From contig CM063509.1 in assembly GCA_032207245.1 (NCBI GenBank), forward strand, positions 97,679,412 to 97,743,411: a stretch of DNA of 64,000 nucleotides. The letters run 5' to 3'. Position 1 is the stretch's first letter; every line of letters begins with the position of its first letter. Both the position numbers and the translations under genes were made by a program. The stretch is from Pardosa pseudoannulata. Its lineage: Eukaryota > Arthropoda > Arachnida > Araneae > Lycosidae. The notes beneath the pieces are model-generated. The model was not told where the DNA came from. It did not search any database and saw nothing but the letters and a program-made list of their open reading frames with translations. This document shows positions 51,043 through 62,636 of this stretch, piece after piece.

Positions 51043-52240
51043 CCCTTTGCCTGTCCTGTATATCACATATGCTACACACATCTAATGCTTTATACGCTTG
51101 TAATTACATGTGATACGCAGTGAACTAAATTTTAAGCGGGGAATAATTTGGTTAGCGTAAATTTAGTTATAAATCTAATGCTTTATACGCTTGTAATTAC
51201 ATGTGATACGCAGTGAACTAAATTTTAAGCGGGGAATAATTTGGTTAGCGTAAATTTAGTTATAAATCTAATGCTTTATACGCTTGTATATTACACGTGA
51301 TACGTAATGAACTACATTTTAAGCGGGAAATAATTATTTCCCGCTTTGGTTAGCGTCTTAAATTTAGTTATACATCTAATGCTTTATACGCTTGTATATT
51401 ATACGTGATACGCAATGCACTACATTTTAAGCGTAAAATAATTTGGTCTAGTGTCTTAAATTTAGTTATACATCTAATGCTTTATACGCTTGTATATTAC
51501 ACGTGATACGTAATGAACTACATTTTAAGCGGGAAATAATTTGGTTAGCGTCTTAAATTTAGTTATACATCTAATGCTTTATACGCTTGTATATTACACG
51601 TGATACGCAATGCACTACATTTTAAGCGTAAAATAATTTGGTCTAGCGTAAATTTAGTTATAAATCTAATGCTTTATACGCTTGTATATTACACGTGATA
51701 CGTAATGAACTACATTTAAACGGAAAATAATTTGGTGTAGCGTCTTAAATTTAGTTATAAATCTAATGCTTTATACGCTTGTATATTACACGTGATACGT
51801 AATGAACTACATTTTAAGCGGAAAATAATTTGGTTAGCGTCTTAAATTTAGTTATACATCTAATGCTTTATACGCTTGTAATTACATGTGATACGCAGTG
51901 AACTAAATTTTAAGCGGGGAATAATTTGGTTAGCGTAAATTTAGTTATAAATCTAATGCTTTATACGCTTGTATATTACACGTGATACGTAATGAACTAC
52001 ATTTTAAGCGGGAAATAATTATTTCCCGCTTTGGTTAGCGTCTTAAATTTAGTTATACATCTAATGCTTTATACGCTTGTATATTACACGTGATACGCAA
52101 TGCACTACATTTTAAGCGTAAAATAATTTGGTCTAGTGTCTTAAATTTAGTTATATATTTCAGTTAGACATATGAAATTAAAAGCTTTATATCTGATGTA
52201 CATCATATAATTATTCTTCCATATGGAGACAAACAAAGGG
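51043..52240. mobile_element. piggyBac-like inverted ends enclosing a satellite array
   Basis: Left end CCCTTTGCCTGTCC directly after TTAA (51039-51042). On the other strand the right end is CCCTTTGTTTGTCT, preceded by TTAG, one change from TTAA. Almost the whole interior is the tandem array 51081-52150. There is no transposase, so any movement would have needed one in trans. Confidence 0.68.
51081..52155 (+). repeat. Tandem array, 11 units of about 93-108 bp, with higher-order structure
   Basis: Units start with TCTAATGCTTTATACGCTTG at 51081, 51174, 51267, 51375, 51473, 51570, 51665, 51762, 51859, 51952 and 52060. The 108-bp variants (51267, 51952) contain a perfect 26-bp palindrome (51321-51346 and 52006-52031; half-site AAGCGGGAAATAA). 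The three-unit block 51174-51472 recurs almost unchanged at 51859-52157, a 685-bp higher-order period of seven units. Confidence 0.95.
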
Positions 52241-53088
52241 CTAAAAATATTATATTTAAAAATGTAAATTTATTTTAATGTAAAAATACAATACGGTAAA
52301 CTCCAGAATTTCGAGATGCGGGGGGGGGGGTACTCGAGCTCAAACCCTACCTTTGGCTAAGATAATGTATAAAAGTTAGATGTTCGTAAAAAAATTGTAA
52401 AAATGGATTATTTCCAAAAGGGTGAAACTCTTTAAAACGTTTTTAAATAATAAAATCATAATTTTAACAATTTTACAGAACCTAAAAAATAGATTTCTAG
52501 AATACAGAGCAAATAGATATTTAGAACACCTGGCTGGGCAAAGAAAAAAATCCCCAACCCTTTGGAAAGTTTACCCGCATTAGATTCATTTCCCCCCCTG
52601 CTCCCCCGATATCTCTCTCTTAACATATGACTGTATTGTATACTGGTTAGCATGATGAGCTTACAGAAAGGGGTTAGGGGTTCGATTTCCTAATAGCCCT
52701 TTGTATTTCAACTACCCCAAATTAAAAAAAAATCTCCAATGTTAGACTACATTATTTCCTAAAGATGTAATTAAAAAATTTAAAACATAAAAATAAAAAT
52801 TTATTGGCATTTTATTGTATTAAGTGTATTTTCTACAAATCCCGAAATGCATGTTTTTTTTTTATAAATATTGTAAATTACTTTACATAAAATTATCTTT
52901 ACATAAAAACTTTGAAATTATCTTTGCAATAAATCTACCTCTGGTATGTCAAATCCATATACATACATATTGTATATTGGTGTATGATTTGTACTCACAT
53001 TATTTGATTAAAAGCATTACCTCCATTTCTGAAAATTACGAAATTTAGCCACTATAAATCACCATCGTTTCGAGAAAGATTCCCTTTT

Positions 53089-53640
53089 GAGCATAAAATT
53101 TCTTATTTCTATTGGAAAAAGCACCATCGAGGTAAAGACACCTTTATAAAATTTCTTATATCTATTGGATAAAAGCATTATGAATCAACATCGAGGAAAG
53201 ACCCCATTTGAACATAAAATTTCTTATTTCTATTGGAAAAAGCACCATTGAGGTAAAGACCCCTTTCGGACATAAAATTTCTTATACCTATTGGAAAAAG
53301 CATTATAAACCAACATCGAGGAAAAGACCCCTTTTGAACATAAAATTTCTTATATCTATTGGAAAAAGCATTATAAACCAACATCGAGGAAAAGACCCCT
53401 TTTGAACATAAAATTTCTTATATCTATTGGAAAAAGCATTATGAACCAACATCCAGGAAAAGACCCTATTTGAACATAAAATTTCTTATTTCTATTGGAA
53501 AAAGCACCATCGAGGAAAAGACCCCATTTGAACATAAAATTTCTTATTTTTATTGGAAAAACACTATTGAGGAAAAGACCCCTTTCGGACATAAAATTTC
53601 TTATTTCTATTGGAAAAAGCATTGTGAACCAACATAGTTT
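53089..53640. repeat. Tandem array, about 9 units of 57-69 bp
   Basis: Each unit carries ACATAAAATTTCTTAT, CTATTGGAAAAAGCA and GAGGAAAAGACCCC. Starts are near 53089, 53148, 53210, 53267, 53336, 53404, 53472, 53530 and 53587. Long units (about 68 bp) carry an extra ATTATGAACCAAC-type insert; short ones (57-58 bp) lack it. Decayed units continue to about 53790. The open frames across it on both strands are by-products of the repeat. Confidence 0.93.
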
Positions 53641-54346
53641 AGCTTTTCACATAAAACTTCTTTCTATTATTTTAGTATTTTTATAGGCACTATATCTTCT
53701 CTATTACCCCATTTAGAAAAAGCACTGTAAACCGATATCGTTTAGAGGAGAAAAAACCATTTTAGACATGTTTCTTATTTCTATTATTCTCGTATGTCTA
53801 CAGGCACTACGTCTTTTCTCTAATTCTAAAGACTTTTATAAAACTTTTCACTGACAATGGTCCGATTCAAACAAATCTGTAAAAAATCTTTATTTACTCG
53901 CATGTAAAATTGTAAATCTGTCACATAGTGCCCGCTTCTTCCATGGTACCGAACTGCCCAAAAGACAGCAGATAGCAATGTAGAAATTAAAAAAATGTTT
54001 TAATTTCACCTGTAATTTAAGAACAATTTAATGGAATATTTTCATGAAATTATTTCATTTTTACTCAACTCATTAAACGAATGTCAAATCATGCAAATTT
54101 ATCTATAGTATCATTTTAGAAGTACTTTTCAAACAGAGTGGTAGGCTATGATAAAAGTACTTCAAAATGGATTTCATGCCTGGAGAGAAATCAGTTTTAT
54201 CAGAGATAAAAAATCGATTTAAGGAAGTTGAACATTGCATGATTTCCTTTTCATCCGACTTTCTTTTCCACACCCCAGGTAACCAGACATTTAGGAAAAA
54301 AAAAAAATATCGGGCAATAGTAAAAATGTTGACACACTCCACGGAA

Positions 54347-54450
54347 TGTGTTTGTATGTATATGTATGTATATATATGTATTTATATGTATATATATGCG
54401 TATATGTACTTATATATGTGTATATACATATAAATACATACATATATGTA
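54347..54450. repeat. TATG/TATA-rich simple repeat
   Basis: An irregular run of TGTATA and TATATG units. It is followed by the start of a less AT-rich mobile-element region. Confidence 0.8.
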
Positions 54451-54579
54451 GTAAGACGGACTTCACGATGGGTTGTTGCAGTCATGGTCCCTAAAAATGA
54501 CACCGTTTTAGTTAACGACCTTTATTAACAAAACGTTGGATCCCAGTTTAGCCCCTATTGTTTTTACTTGCCCGGGCTT

Positions 54580-55030
54580 GCAGGGCAAGGAGAATCCTAG
54601 TTAAAATGCAGTCGTGGCAACAAAAGTCCGATGGGGAAGTTAGCGTTTATTTAAGATCTAAAAATCCCTTTTCTGGCGAGATCAGAGAAGGGAATGACAC
54701 AGGAAAATACAAAGTCGGCCCCACAGCGAGAGAGATGAGACGAATTCTTTTCCCAAGAAACCAGTAGCTTAATCAGCGTTCTTGTTGAAATTTAGTCATC
54801 GAAGGAGAGAGTTATTCGCCTGGGTGGCCTGAAAAAAGTGGCGACTGGGCAGAAAATTTGTATTTATTTCAGAGTTAGCTTCGGAAATGAGTTAAAGAAT
54901 GCAAGTCGCGAACACTCTTTTTAATTTTGAGATTTTGTGGCTGGGAAAATAGATATAAAAAAATTAGAATGGGAAGAAGAGAATTGTTAACAGATATTTT
55001 AAGTGTAATAATTTTGATATATTGCACAAA
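54580..55030 (+). mobile_element. Retroelement family E copy, plus orientation
   Basis: The 3' half (AAAATTTGTATTTATTTCAG, GGCTGGGAAAATAGATATAA, AGTGTAATAATTTTGATATA) matches 18215-18378 and the inverted neighbour at 55050-55480. The upstream part is less AT-rich and contains no recognised domain. It ends in an A+T run. Confidence 0.6.
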
Positions 55031-55049
55031 TATATAATATATATATGTA

Positions 55050-55480
55050 ATATATCAAATTTTTTTCACTTTAATATTTCCTTAAAAACCTCCTCTCCCA
55101 TTCTAATTCCTTAAAATCTATTTTCCCAGCCTCAAAATGTCTTAATCAAAGCAGTGTCCTCGACTTAAAATTCTTCCTATACATTTCCCAAAGCTTTCTA
55201 TCCAATAGATATAAATTAATTTTCTGTTCATTCAACACGTTTGCCAACTGTTGTCGGCAAATGGCTCAGTTTTTCTCCTGACCTAACAGTTAAATTCGCT
55301 AAATTTCTTGTTCCTTGGGAAAATTATGACTTCGTTTTTGGGTACACCTCTTTCCAGTGTCTTTCTCTTGTCTGTCGTTGACTGGTAAAGATCTCTGTTT
55401 TAGCAGGTAATGAATAAAGTTTAAGTTTCGCTACGAACTGTGCCTGTTCTTTTTACCAAAATGGCTCGACTGCAATTTAC
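55050..55480 (-). mobile_element. Retroelement family E copy, minus orientation (tail to tail)
   Basis: On the minus strand it carries GGCTGGGAAAATAGATTTTA, GAATTAGAATGGGAGAGGAG and AAATATTAAAGTG, so it is an inverted relative of the previous copy. The two 3' ends face each other across ATATATAATATATATATGTA. Confidence 0.6.
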
Positions 55481-55548
55481 TTAAATAATCTAGTTGCTGA
55501 GACTGCTTCTTCCCCAATAGTAAAAAGAATTGGGGCTATAATTCCTAG

Positions 55549-55551
<3 letters not shown>

Positions 55552-55631
<80 letters not shown>
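55552..55631. repeat. (AC)n(TA)n compound microsatellite
   Basis: About 35 bp of AC followed by about 45 bp of TA, the same structure and order as at 50493-50574. Confidence 0.95.
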
Positions 55632-55634
<3 letters not shown>

Positions 55635-55950
55635 TGTATGTATGTACTGAGCTTTTTTGACCCACTACAAAGTTAGAATAGTATCCTTGCTGGATAGTGC
55701 AGTCATGAGGTGATGAAAGAAAAGGTCAAAGTTTGGAAATATAAATGTTGAGTTTATTCAGAGAATTTATCTTTAGCGCTCTTTCTAAAATGTTTTACTT
55801 TCGCTGATATAGCGCTATGAGAGCGCAAGTGAGTCAGCCAATCAAAGTGTTAAGAGTTTGTCACGAGGGGCATGTTGGAATTGAGACTTAAGCAAACGAG
55901 TTATATAATAGTTCTATGAGAATAGCTACATAAGAATAGTTCATCTAAGA

Positions 55951-56125
55951 TAGGTTGGTTGGGAGCACTACGGTCTACTTTTTGCTACACGAGGGCTAAT
56001 GAGACCGGGACCTACTGTTTAAAGCCGATTCCGAACGGCTACGAACACCCATGCCTCAGTGGGACTCGAATCCACGAACTCCGGTTCCGAAGGTCAATGC
56101 TCTAACCATTCGGCCATCGTTCGGC
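55951..56125 (-). mobile_element. SINE family A, full copy
   Basis: Minus-strand head GCCGAACGATGGCCGAATGG with the B box GGATTCGAGTCCC, then the body and terminus. Perfect 12-bp target duplication GTTCATCTAAGA at 55939-55950 and 56126-56137. Confidence 0.92.
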
Positions 56126-56137
56126 GTTCATCTAAGA

Positions 56138-58689
56138 AGAAATTAATTATGGTGTTCTCGAAGTCACTAAAGGGTTATCACAATCAGAAGAGAAACAGAG
56201 GTATTTCGCTACTAATTATACTCATTATTCCATGACTTCGGTTTCATTTTTGCGAATTTAGTTTCTTGGGATTAGCTCAGTTTATGCTATAAATAATTTC
56301 AAGCAATATGTATTAGAAATTAACGGAATTTTACCGAGCATCTTCAGTTAAATCGATACATAAGTTTCCCACAACTTAAGCATCCTTTAACTCATGACAG
56401 CTGGATTGGTGATTGGAAAAAAGGATAATATTCCAATAAAACTTATTTCTAAAAAATTAAAAGAAAAACAACTTAAAAAATTTTTTTAATTGAAAAGCAT
56501 TTGAATTCGTTCAGTATATTTTTCAGATATCAGATACCACTCACTTCCAAGGCCAACGAAAAATGTTTACAACCGCCAAAGCCACGCTGGGAGGAGAAAT
56601 TTATATCCTCAATCACTAAAGACATTAAAATATTTTACGAAAAATAATATTACATAAGCTAAAAGGCTATAGACAAACAATATTTTACAAATTACAAAAA
56701 CAATTACAAATTTTAGAAATACAATATTTATTCTTGTTCTAAGTAAAACGAGTTTCAGTAGTAAAATTAATTCTTCTCTCATTTATTGAAGAAAACACTT
56801 ATTAATTAACCTAGCAGTTATTTACAATTTATATTTATTAAACATTAAATAAGTAGAATAGTTTTAAAAATTAACCGATTAAAAACGTGTAAAAATCAAT
56901 GAATACCAACTGTTTAAATGATTGTATGTTTCTTTCAAAATTTTCAAATATCTATTGTTACTTTCTATGCATTTAAAATATTGGTTCAATGATTCAATTT
57001 CACTTTTCTTAATATATCGGGGTTGGGTGGAAAATGCACAAGATTCATTTGCACAATGTAATGGTATGCCTTGAGAGCCGCACGAACACATATGAGTATC
57101 TTATTTATCATTAATATACGGTAAAAATACTTAAATAGTACGGTAAAGAACCATGACTGATTACAAAATATATTAAGTCTACGTTTTTATATTGCAATTC
57201 GAAATTAACGGAATTTTAGATTTGGAAGGTGTGTCTTCTAAAAAATCTAAAATCTGTAAATCTAAAGAAATTCTAATCTAATGAAATCCAAATCTAAAAT
57301 CGTATATTATTTCATATTTGCTGCCAATTTTTTAGTATATTATCTTTTTCAGATTTTTTTATTACCGATTTTTTATATATATTTTGACAAAGTACATTTA
57401 AAAGCAAAGTATCAATTCTCCACTTCTTTCTTCCTTTCCGCTATCATGTTATACTTCCTCCTTTTATTTTTATTTAAATAATTTTTATATATTTTTATAT
57501 GTATATAAAGTTATAAAATAAAAAACTCTCAAAAAATTATAAAAATTTTATAAAATTGATGTTTGCATCTGCATAAAAATTCTCTATTATTTTTAAACTT
57601 CTTATTCTCTTTTAATAACTTTTTTACCACTTTACTATTTATATTGCTATCTAGGGCCAAATTTTTATTTCTTTTAATGTAATTTTAATTTTTAATTATT
57701 GTTTTACCCTAATTGAACTGGCAAATCCTGATGCTCACCCTGATTGATCTAATTCACTCTCACGACAGGGGATACAGCGTTCAGCTAAGGAGCCCCGAAC
57801 AAACTACGATTACTATAAGCACAGCATGAAAGTTCTATAATTTATTAGATAACTAGATCTTATGATTTAAAAGTAAAGGAATTAATTTGCCATGTTTAGG
57901 GACGTTAACCTTTTTTTCCCCCAATCCCCCATTCAATATAGACTGATGTGTAACCTCACGGTAAATTTGAATTTGTTGCAAATCGAGCCCCCGGTCCCGG
58001 AAGGTTGGAACCTTCACACCGTGAACTTTTACTCTATTCATGAAAATCCATCGTAAAAAAGGCTTCAGTCTTTAAAGCAATGTCACTACCATTCAACCGT
58101 GAAATTTTCGTTTAGGGTTCTTTGTAAAAAATAAATAAAAAAATAAATAAAAATAAATAAGCATTTTCCCGATTATCTTTTGAATCTGATTTAGAGCTGG
58201 CAAGACTTCTGTGATAAGGAGTTTGCTCCGACTCTTAATAAAGAAATGAAGATTCTCATGATAAGGCACATCATCCATTCTGTATATAAACTTCGAAATT
58301 TTTCTTTGAAAAAGAAGAGAGCTTATATAGTTTTATTTATTTTTGAGAAATTTAGATAACTTGGGTAGTTAATCCTCTCGATCACTTGAACCTCACTTAA
58401 GAGGCTCCCAATTAAATAATAAAGGATAGTTTAAAATAAATTTTCGACAAAATTTTACCGTCAGTAACGTCTGTTTATACATCAAAGGCTATATACCAGT
58501 TTGATTGAATTTTCTCTAAAATGAATTTTATTGAATTTTTTATAACACTAAGCTGCTCGAGATTTAAAAATGGAAGTCACGGAATTATTGCAGTGAATAA
58601 GGAAACGAAACTTCTCTTGGGGTTTGATTTTTTTTGTCTTTTCGCTATAATAAATAGCTTTTTAAATACCATTATAAATAGTATTTAAC
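56138..58689. other. MTSS1-like intron 1, nothing clear
   Basis: AT-rich with some less AT-rich stretches (57720-58030). No repeat family or coding exon recognised. The MTSS1 second exon was looked for and not seen. Confidence 0.45.
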
Positions 58690-59810
58690 CAGGGTTGGAA
58701 AAAAATCATGATTTAAAAAAAATAAAAAAATCAGATTTATTTGATTTAAATCAGATTTTTTTTTTATTTAAATCTGATTTTTTTATTTTTTTCTGAATAC
58801 TAATTTTAATTTTTTTTATATTTTTTTCTAAATACTAATTTTAATTTTTTTTTTATTTTTTTCTGAATACTAATTTTAATTGAATTAATTTTTAAAAAAT
58901 CATGATTTTTTTTAAATCGGATTTATTTGATTTAAATCAGATTTTTTTTAATTTAAATCTCATTTTTTTTATTTTTTTCTGAATACTAATTTTAATTGAA
59001 TTAATTTAAAAAAAATCATGATTTTTTTTTAAATAAAAAAATCAGATTTATTTGATTTAAATCAGATTTTTTTGATTTAAATCGGATTTTTTATATTTTT
59101 TTCTGAATACTAATTTTAATTGTTGTTTTTATGTTTTTTGCAATATACATAGAATAGTTTGTTATAAGAAGTAACATCTTATCTATCTAGTATATTCTAC
59201 ACACTGATTACCTAAAATTAAATATATAAATTTTAATCTAAATACATTCCATTATTTTGTAATTGGATAGTGCAAACTAAATAAGATGTCAATTTAAAGA
59301 ACAAATTAAATATTCTTTTAATGTAATTTATTTAGTTAAAATAAACAAATCACAATTATTTCAATATATTTTAAGCACCGAATTATGGATTTAATTGGTT
59401 CAATAGAAACACTAGCTTTGATGCTTTATCCACTCCTAATTGGTTATAAAGGCTAGAATGAAAACTGCCTTTCCATTCCAGCAGATGAAACCACGGCTGT
59501 TGTTATTTGGTAGACAAACTGCATTTCAAGTTCTGTAATACTCTCTTTACCTCCTATTACATAAAATGAATTCCACCAGTCATATTCAATCATTGTACTA
59601 CCCCTACTCCATACTTTTTGATAACAACCCCTAAATTCTTGAAAATCACATGCTATCTACTTACACTTATTTACTTATTGGTATTACTGTGCTGACAGAT
59701 TCCCAATTCTCCTGTCTTTGGAATATAGGTTTTAAAAGAAGTGAAAAAAAAATGATTTAAATCAATGATTTTTTCAAAAAAATCGACTGATTTAAACCAT
59801 GCCAACCCTT
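58690..59810. mobile_element. hAT-type MITE, SINE-free relative of 5690-6712
   Basis: Left end CAGGGTTGGAAAAAAATCAT and, on the other strand, right end AAGGGTTGGCATGGTTTAAA. Flanks TATTTAAC and TTTATAAC match at 6 of 8 positions. The left part has expanded direct repeats of AAATCAGATTT..CTGAATACTAATTTTAATT. The internal region matches 5820-6700 but lacks the SINE. Confidence 0.75.
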
Positions 59811-59823
59811 TTTATAACAGTGT

Positions 59824-60143
59824 AAAATTTTAAGCCATGTGTATAAAGGCCTTAGCGTGTGTATGTATGTATGTGAACAGCGAGCTCAGTTGGTTAAGGC
59901 AACGATCTTGTAACCGGAGAGTAGCGAAATCGAGGCTTGAGCCTGTCAAAGATCCACCGTGTTCATTAATGGTTGCTGGAGAACATGAAATAGGTTCATA
60001 TCTATGCCCCAATTTCTTAAACGATATCTATGGAGATGGCAAGTCAAGCCTGGGTTTTTCTCCTTTGTGGCTGCTTCTAAATTACGAGGACCTACTTGAG
60101 CAAAGTCGTTCTTTCTTGAGCTCGCTGTTCACTCACATACATA

Positions 60144-60177
<34 letters not shown>

Positions 60178-60207
60178 AAGGACTTTATACATTTGGCTTA
60201 AAATTTT
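59824..60207. mobile_element. Foldback element enclosing a tRNA-like SINE B sequence
   Basis: The outer arms 59824-59857 and 60174-60207 are inverted repeats (31 of 34 match; AAAATTTTAAGCCA, GTATAAAG, CTTAGCG). Inner arms 59873-59888 and 60117-60132 (GTGAACAGCGAGCTCA) match perfectly. TG/TA-rich simple repeats lie between outer and inner arms on both sides. The centre has a tRNA-like head (GAGCTCAGTTGGTTAAGGCA) and a body ending AAATTACGAGGACCTACTTG, as in SINE B. Confidence 0.82.
60147..60175. repeat. (AC)n microsatellite in the right arm of the foldback element
   Basis: A pure AC run. The left arm has the matching GTGTGTATG-type sequence, so the run probably expanded inside the inverted repeat. 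Confidence 0.9.
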
Positions 60208-61089
60208 ATTTTTATAAATGGTATTTAAAAAGCTATTTATTAGCAAAAAGACTAAAAAGAAACAAAGTTTTCTTTCCTTATTTACTTTTTTGATAATTTC
60301 GTGACTTCCACTTTTAAATCTCGTGCAGCTTACTGTTATAGAAAATTCAATAAAATTCATTTTAGATTAGAGTAGCCTCTGGCTTACGTGCTTGGAGCGT
60401 CCAAGTGACATTAGTAGCGGTAGAAACAACATGTATGTGTGTATGTATGTCCGCTATTCCAAAATTGGCTGGTTTTATCTTGACGGAAGTTTAGATGGTG
60501 ATTGAGGCTAACAGTGGCAAGTTTTTAGGTAGGTCAAATTGTTCATATATCAAGGACGTGTGGAAATGGAACGCTTAAAAGTAAACTAAATTGTGTTTGG
60601 GCACTGTATATCTCATCACCTTTTCTATTTCTTTTAATTAGCACTAAAATAAAAAAAAAATTAAATTTGTTAAGTAACTTAGTTTATTTGATAGAGTTTA
60701 TAAAGTGTTTTCAAATATTTTCATACTTTTTTTTTGTTTTGATCATATATTTACTTCATTTATTTCATTTAATCAGTTTTAATTTGGTATATTTCTTCCA
60801 TTTTGAATTCAGTTGTGCAACTTTTTTATCCAATTTTTTGTAACAAACTTCTCATGTAATATTCTCATTGTTAAGGAATAATTTTCTCTAAAATGCTTTT
60901 CCCTTTTTACAGGCTGTCATCATTCTAAGCTTTGAATTAATAGGGATTCTTATGTTAAGGCTTTTTAAATGATATGGGTCTTAATTGCCCTTCTTTATTC
61001 TTAATATCTATACGTTGGAAATAAATTGATGGTATATATGTTATATTTACAAATGCCAGACATTTGGCAATTAAACCGTTAGCCTTTTA

Positions 61090-61300
61090 TCTTCCCGAAA
61101 TTTTTGAACAACAGAAGTAAAATTATACAATGCAGTGCATGTGTCCAAATCTTTCCAGTTCATAGGTCATCCAGAATTACATACACAACAATTAGGAGAG
61201 TCATTAAACCCAATTCTAAACAAATGAGCAGTAAGGCATTTGTGTCCAGTAAGAAGACGAAACATTGCAAAAGCAAGATGAAAACTTGGGATAGTGTAAG
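61090..61300 (-). pseudogene. LINE polyprotein tail fragment (after RNase H)
   Basis: Minus-strand frame with AMFRLLTGHKCLTAHLFRIG followed by SPNCCVCNSG. This is the FRL.TGH..L..HL.RIG...SP.C..C pattern at the end of Jockey/R1-type elements with RNase H. A stop follows, and the expected HL..C continuation appears only in another frame (KDLDTC), so it is broken. Confidence 0.65.
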
Positions 61301-61355
61301 CCTGGCCCTCCCTCCCCCCCCAGGCCTTATCTTTAGCATAATTAACCAGTTGTAG

Positions 61356-61643
61356 CCTCCACACTATGGCCAATTGTTCACCACTTCCTGATGGTGACCT
61401 CGAACGATAGTTCACGAGTTGCATCCACACGCTGGGCCACTAAATGAGCCAAACACGTGGATTCGCCCATAGGGTCTACTGCGTACTTTATTTGCGCATC
61501 TGGCTGCCTTTGATCTTTGGAGAAAAACCGCCTTGGAAGCCATCGTCCGCCAAGGCTATTTTATCGTCTTCTACCATCGACCACGATAAACCATACCCCC
61601 TCCAGACGGTGGTGGTGGCTTGCAGTGGACCATAGTGTGGAGG
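61356..61643 (-). repeat. 288-bp module with CCTCCACACTA ends, copy 2
   Basis: Begins CCTCCACACTATGG and ends CCATAGTGTGGAGG, a perfect 14-bp inverted pair. It is the reverse-oriented counterpart of 6967-7254 and exactly the same length. It adjoins the LINE tail fragment, so it may belong to that retroelement rather than be an independent transposon. Confidence 0.65.
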
Positions 61644-62162
61644 GGTCTTTAAATTCGAGCGTTATAATATGTTTACAGAATGAAAGATTAACAACTTTGA
61701 CTTTTGGAAAATGGTAGTATGGAGATGGTACATAGTCTCTTCTACAAAATAAGAATGCATATCTTCAGCAAGACGAAAATTAATTTTGAATTATGTTAGT
61801 GCAATGCCAATCCTAGATCTTCTGCCGCTGACATATAAATTAAAATTGGCCTCCTTTTTTTACAAATTTATGCTTGGTTTCAAGTTGGTCATAATAATTT
61901 CGCCTCCCTCAGATTTTTGCCTACATGTCCTGCACCATCTTTTCAGGATGGCATACAGTACTTAAGCGGCAAAATTTAATTTGTATTCAAGGGTCGATCT
62001 GCTAGAAACTTAGCTGTGATCCTAGAAGAGCCGATCTTCTAGGATTGCCCCTGAACTGTGAAGCGATTAAACCCTGAGTGAAGCGATTAGGTTGTCCAAA
62101 AGAATAAACCATTTGACGAATACTTCATAAATATTTATGAATAGACTTTTTTAATTAAAGAT

Positions 62163-62636
62163 TTGAGTGATTTTAAAGGCTTAAGAAACATTTTGATCCA
62201 TAATAAGAATATAGTTAAAACTTTATGGACTGTCACAAATACGAGATCGCTGACGGAACAAGACATTGTTCTCAATTGGTTTCTCAACTATTTACACCAG
62301 TTTCTTTTTCTCCTGCCTGTGAATGAATCTCAACTGAAGCGGATCGTGTTCGAGTTTGATAGTACTCCGGTTTGTAAGGTGAAATTTCGTTTTTTCCTTT
62401 CTTCTCACACTGGCGTGCATACTGATACGAAAGCTCCGTATTCTTTGCCAGCGTTGGAGGAAGAGGGCTTGCCCGAGTTGTGCATCGGGACGCCACGCTC
62501 AGTCGGTTTTCATCGCATTTATCGCAGTGGATGTTCTTTCTATCGCACGTATTTAGAGAAGCTAAGTTGTTTTTGTTCTCAGTCAGTTGATTACGGCCCG
62601 CTTCTTAGAAAAGGAAGTGTGTGGTCAATATCCTAA
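62163..62636 (+). other. Unidentified 157-codon open frame in a GC-richer island
   Basis: The longest open frame in the window. The island around it has normal base composition amid very AT-rich DNA. The predicted protein has no domain, signal peptide or membrane segment I recognise. The opposite strand is also open for 70 codons. A fossil of a retroelement coding region is more likely than a host gene. Confidence 0.25.

Noticed and set aside
51081..52155. Regular repeats that might suggest a CRISPR array.
   Set aside because: The units are contiguous with no unique spacers, each is about 97 bp, and the setting is eukaryotic intron DNA.
53178..53622. Repetitive open frames on both strands encoding similar short peptides.
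   Set aside because: They follow directly from translating the tandem DNA repeat and are open on both strands. There is no sign of a gene.
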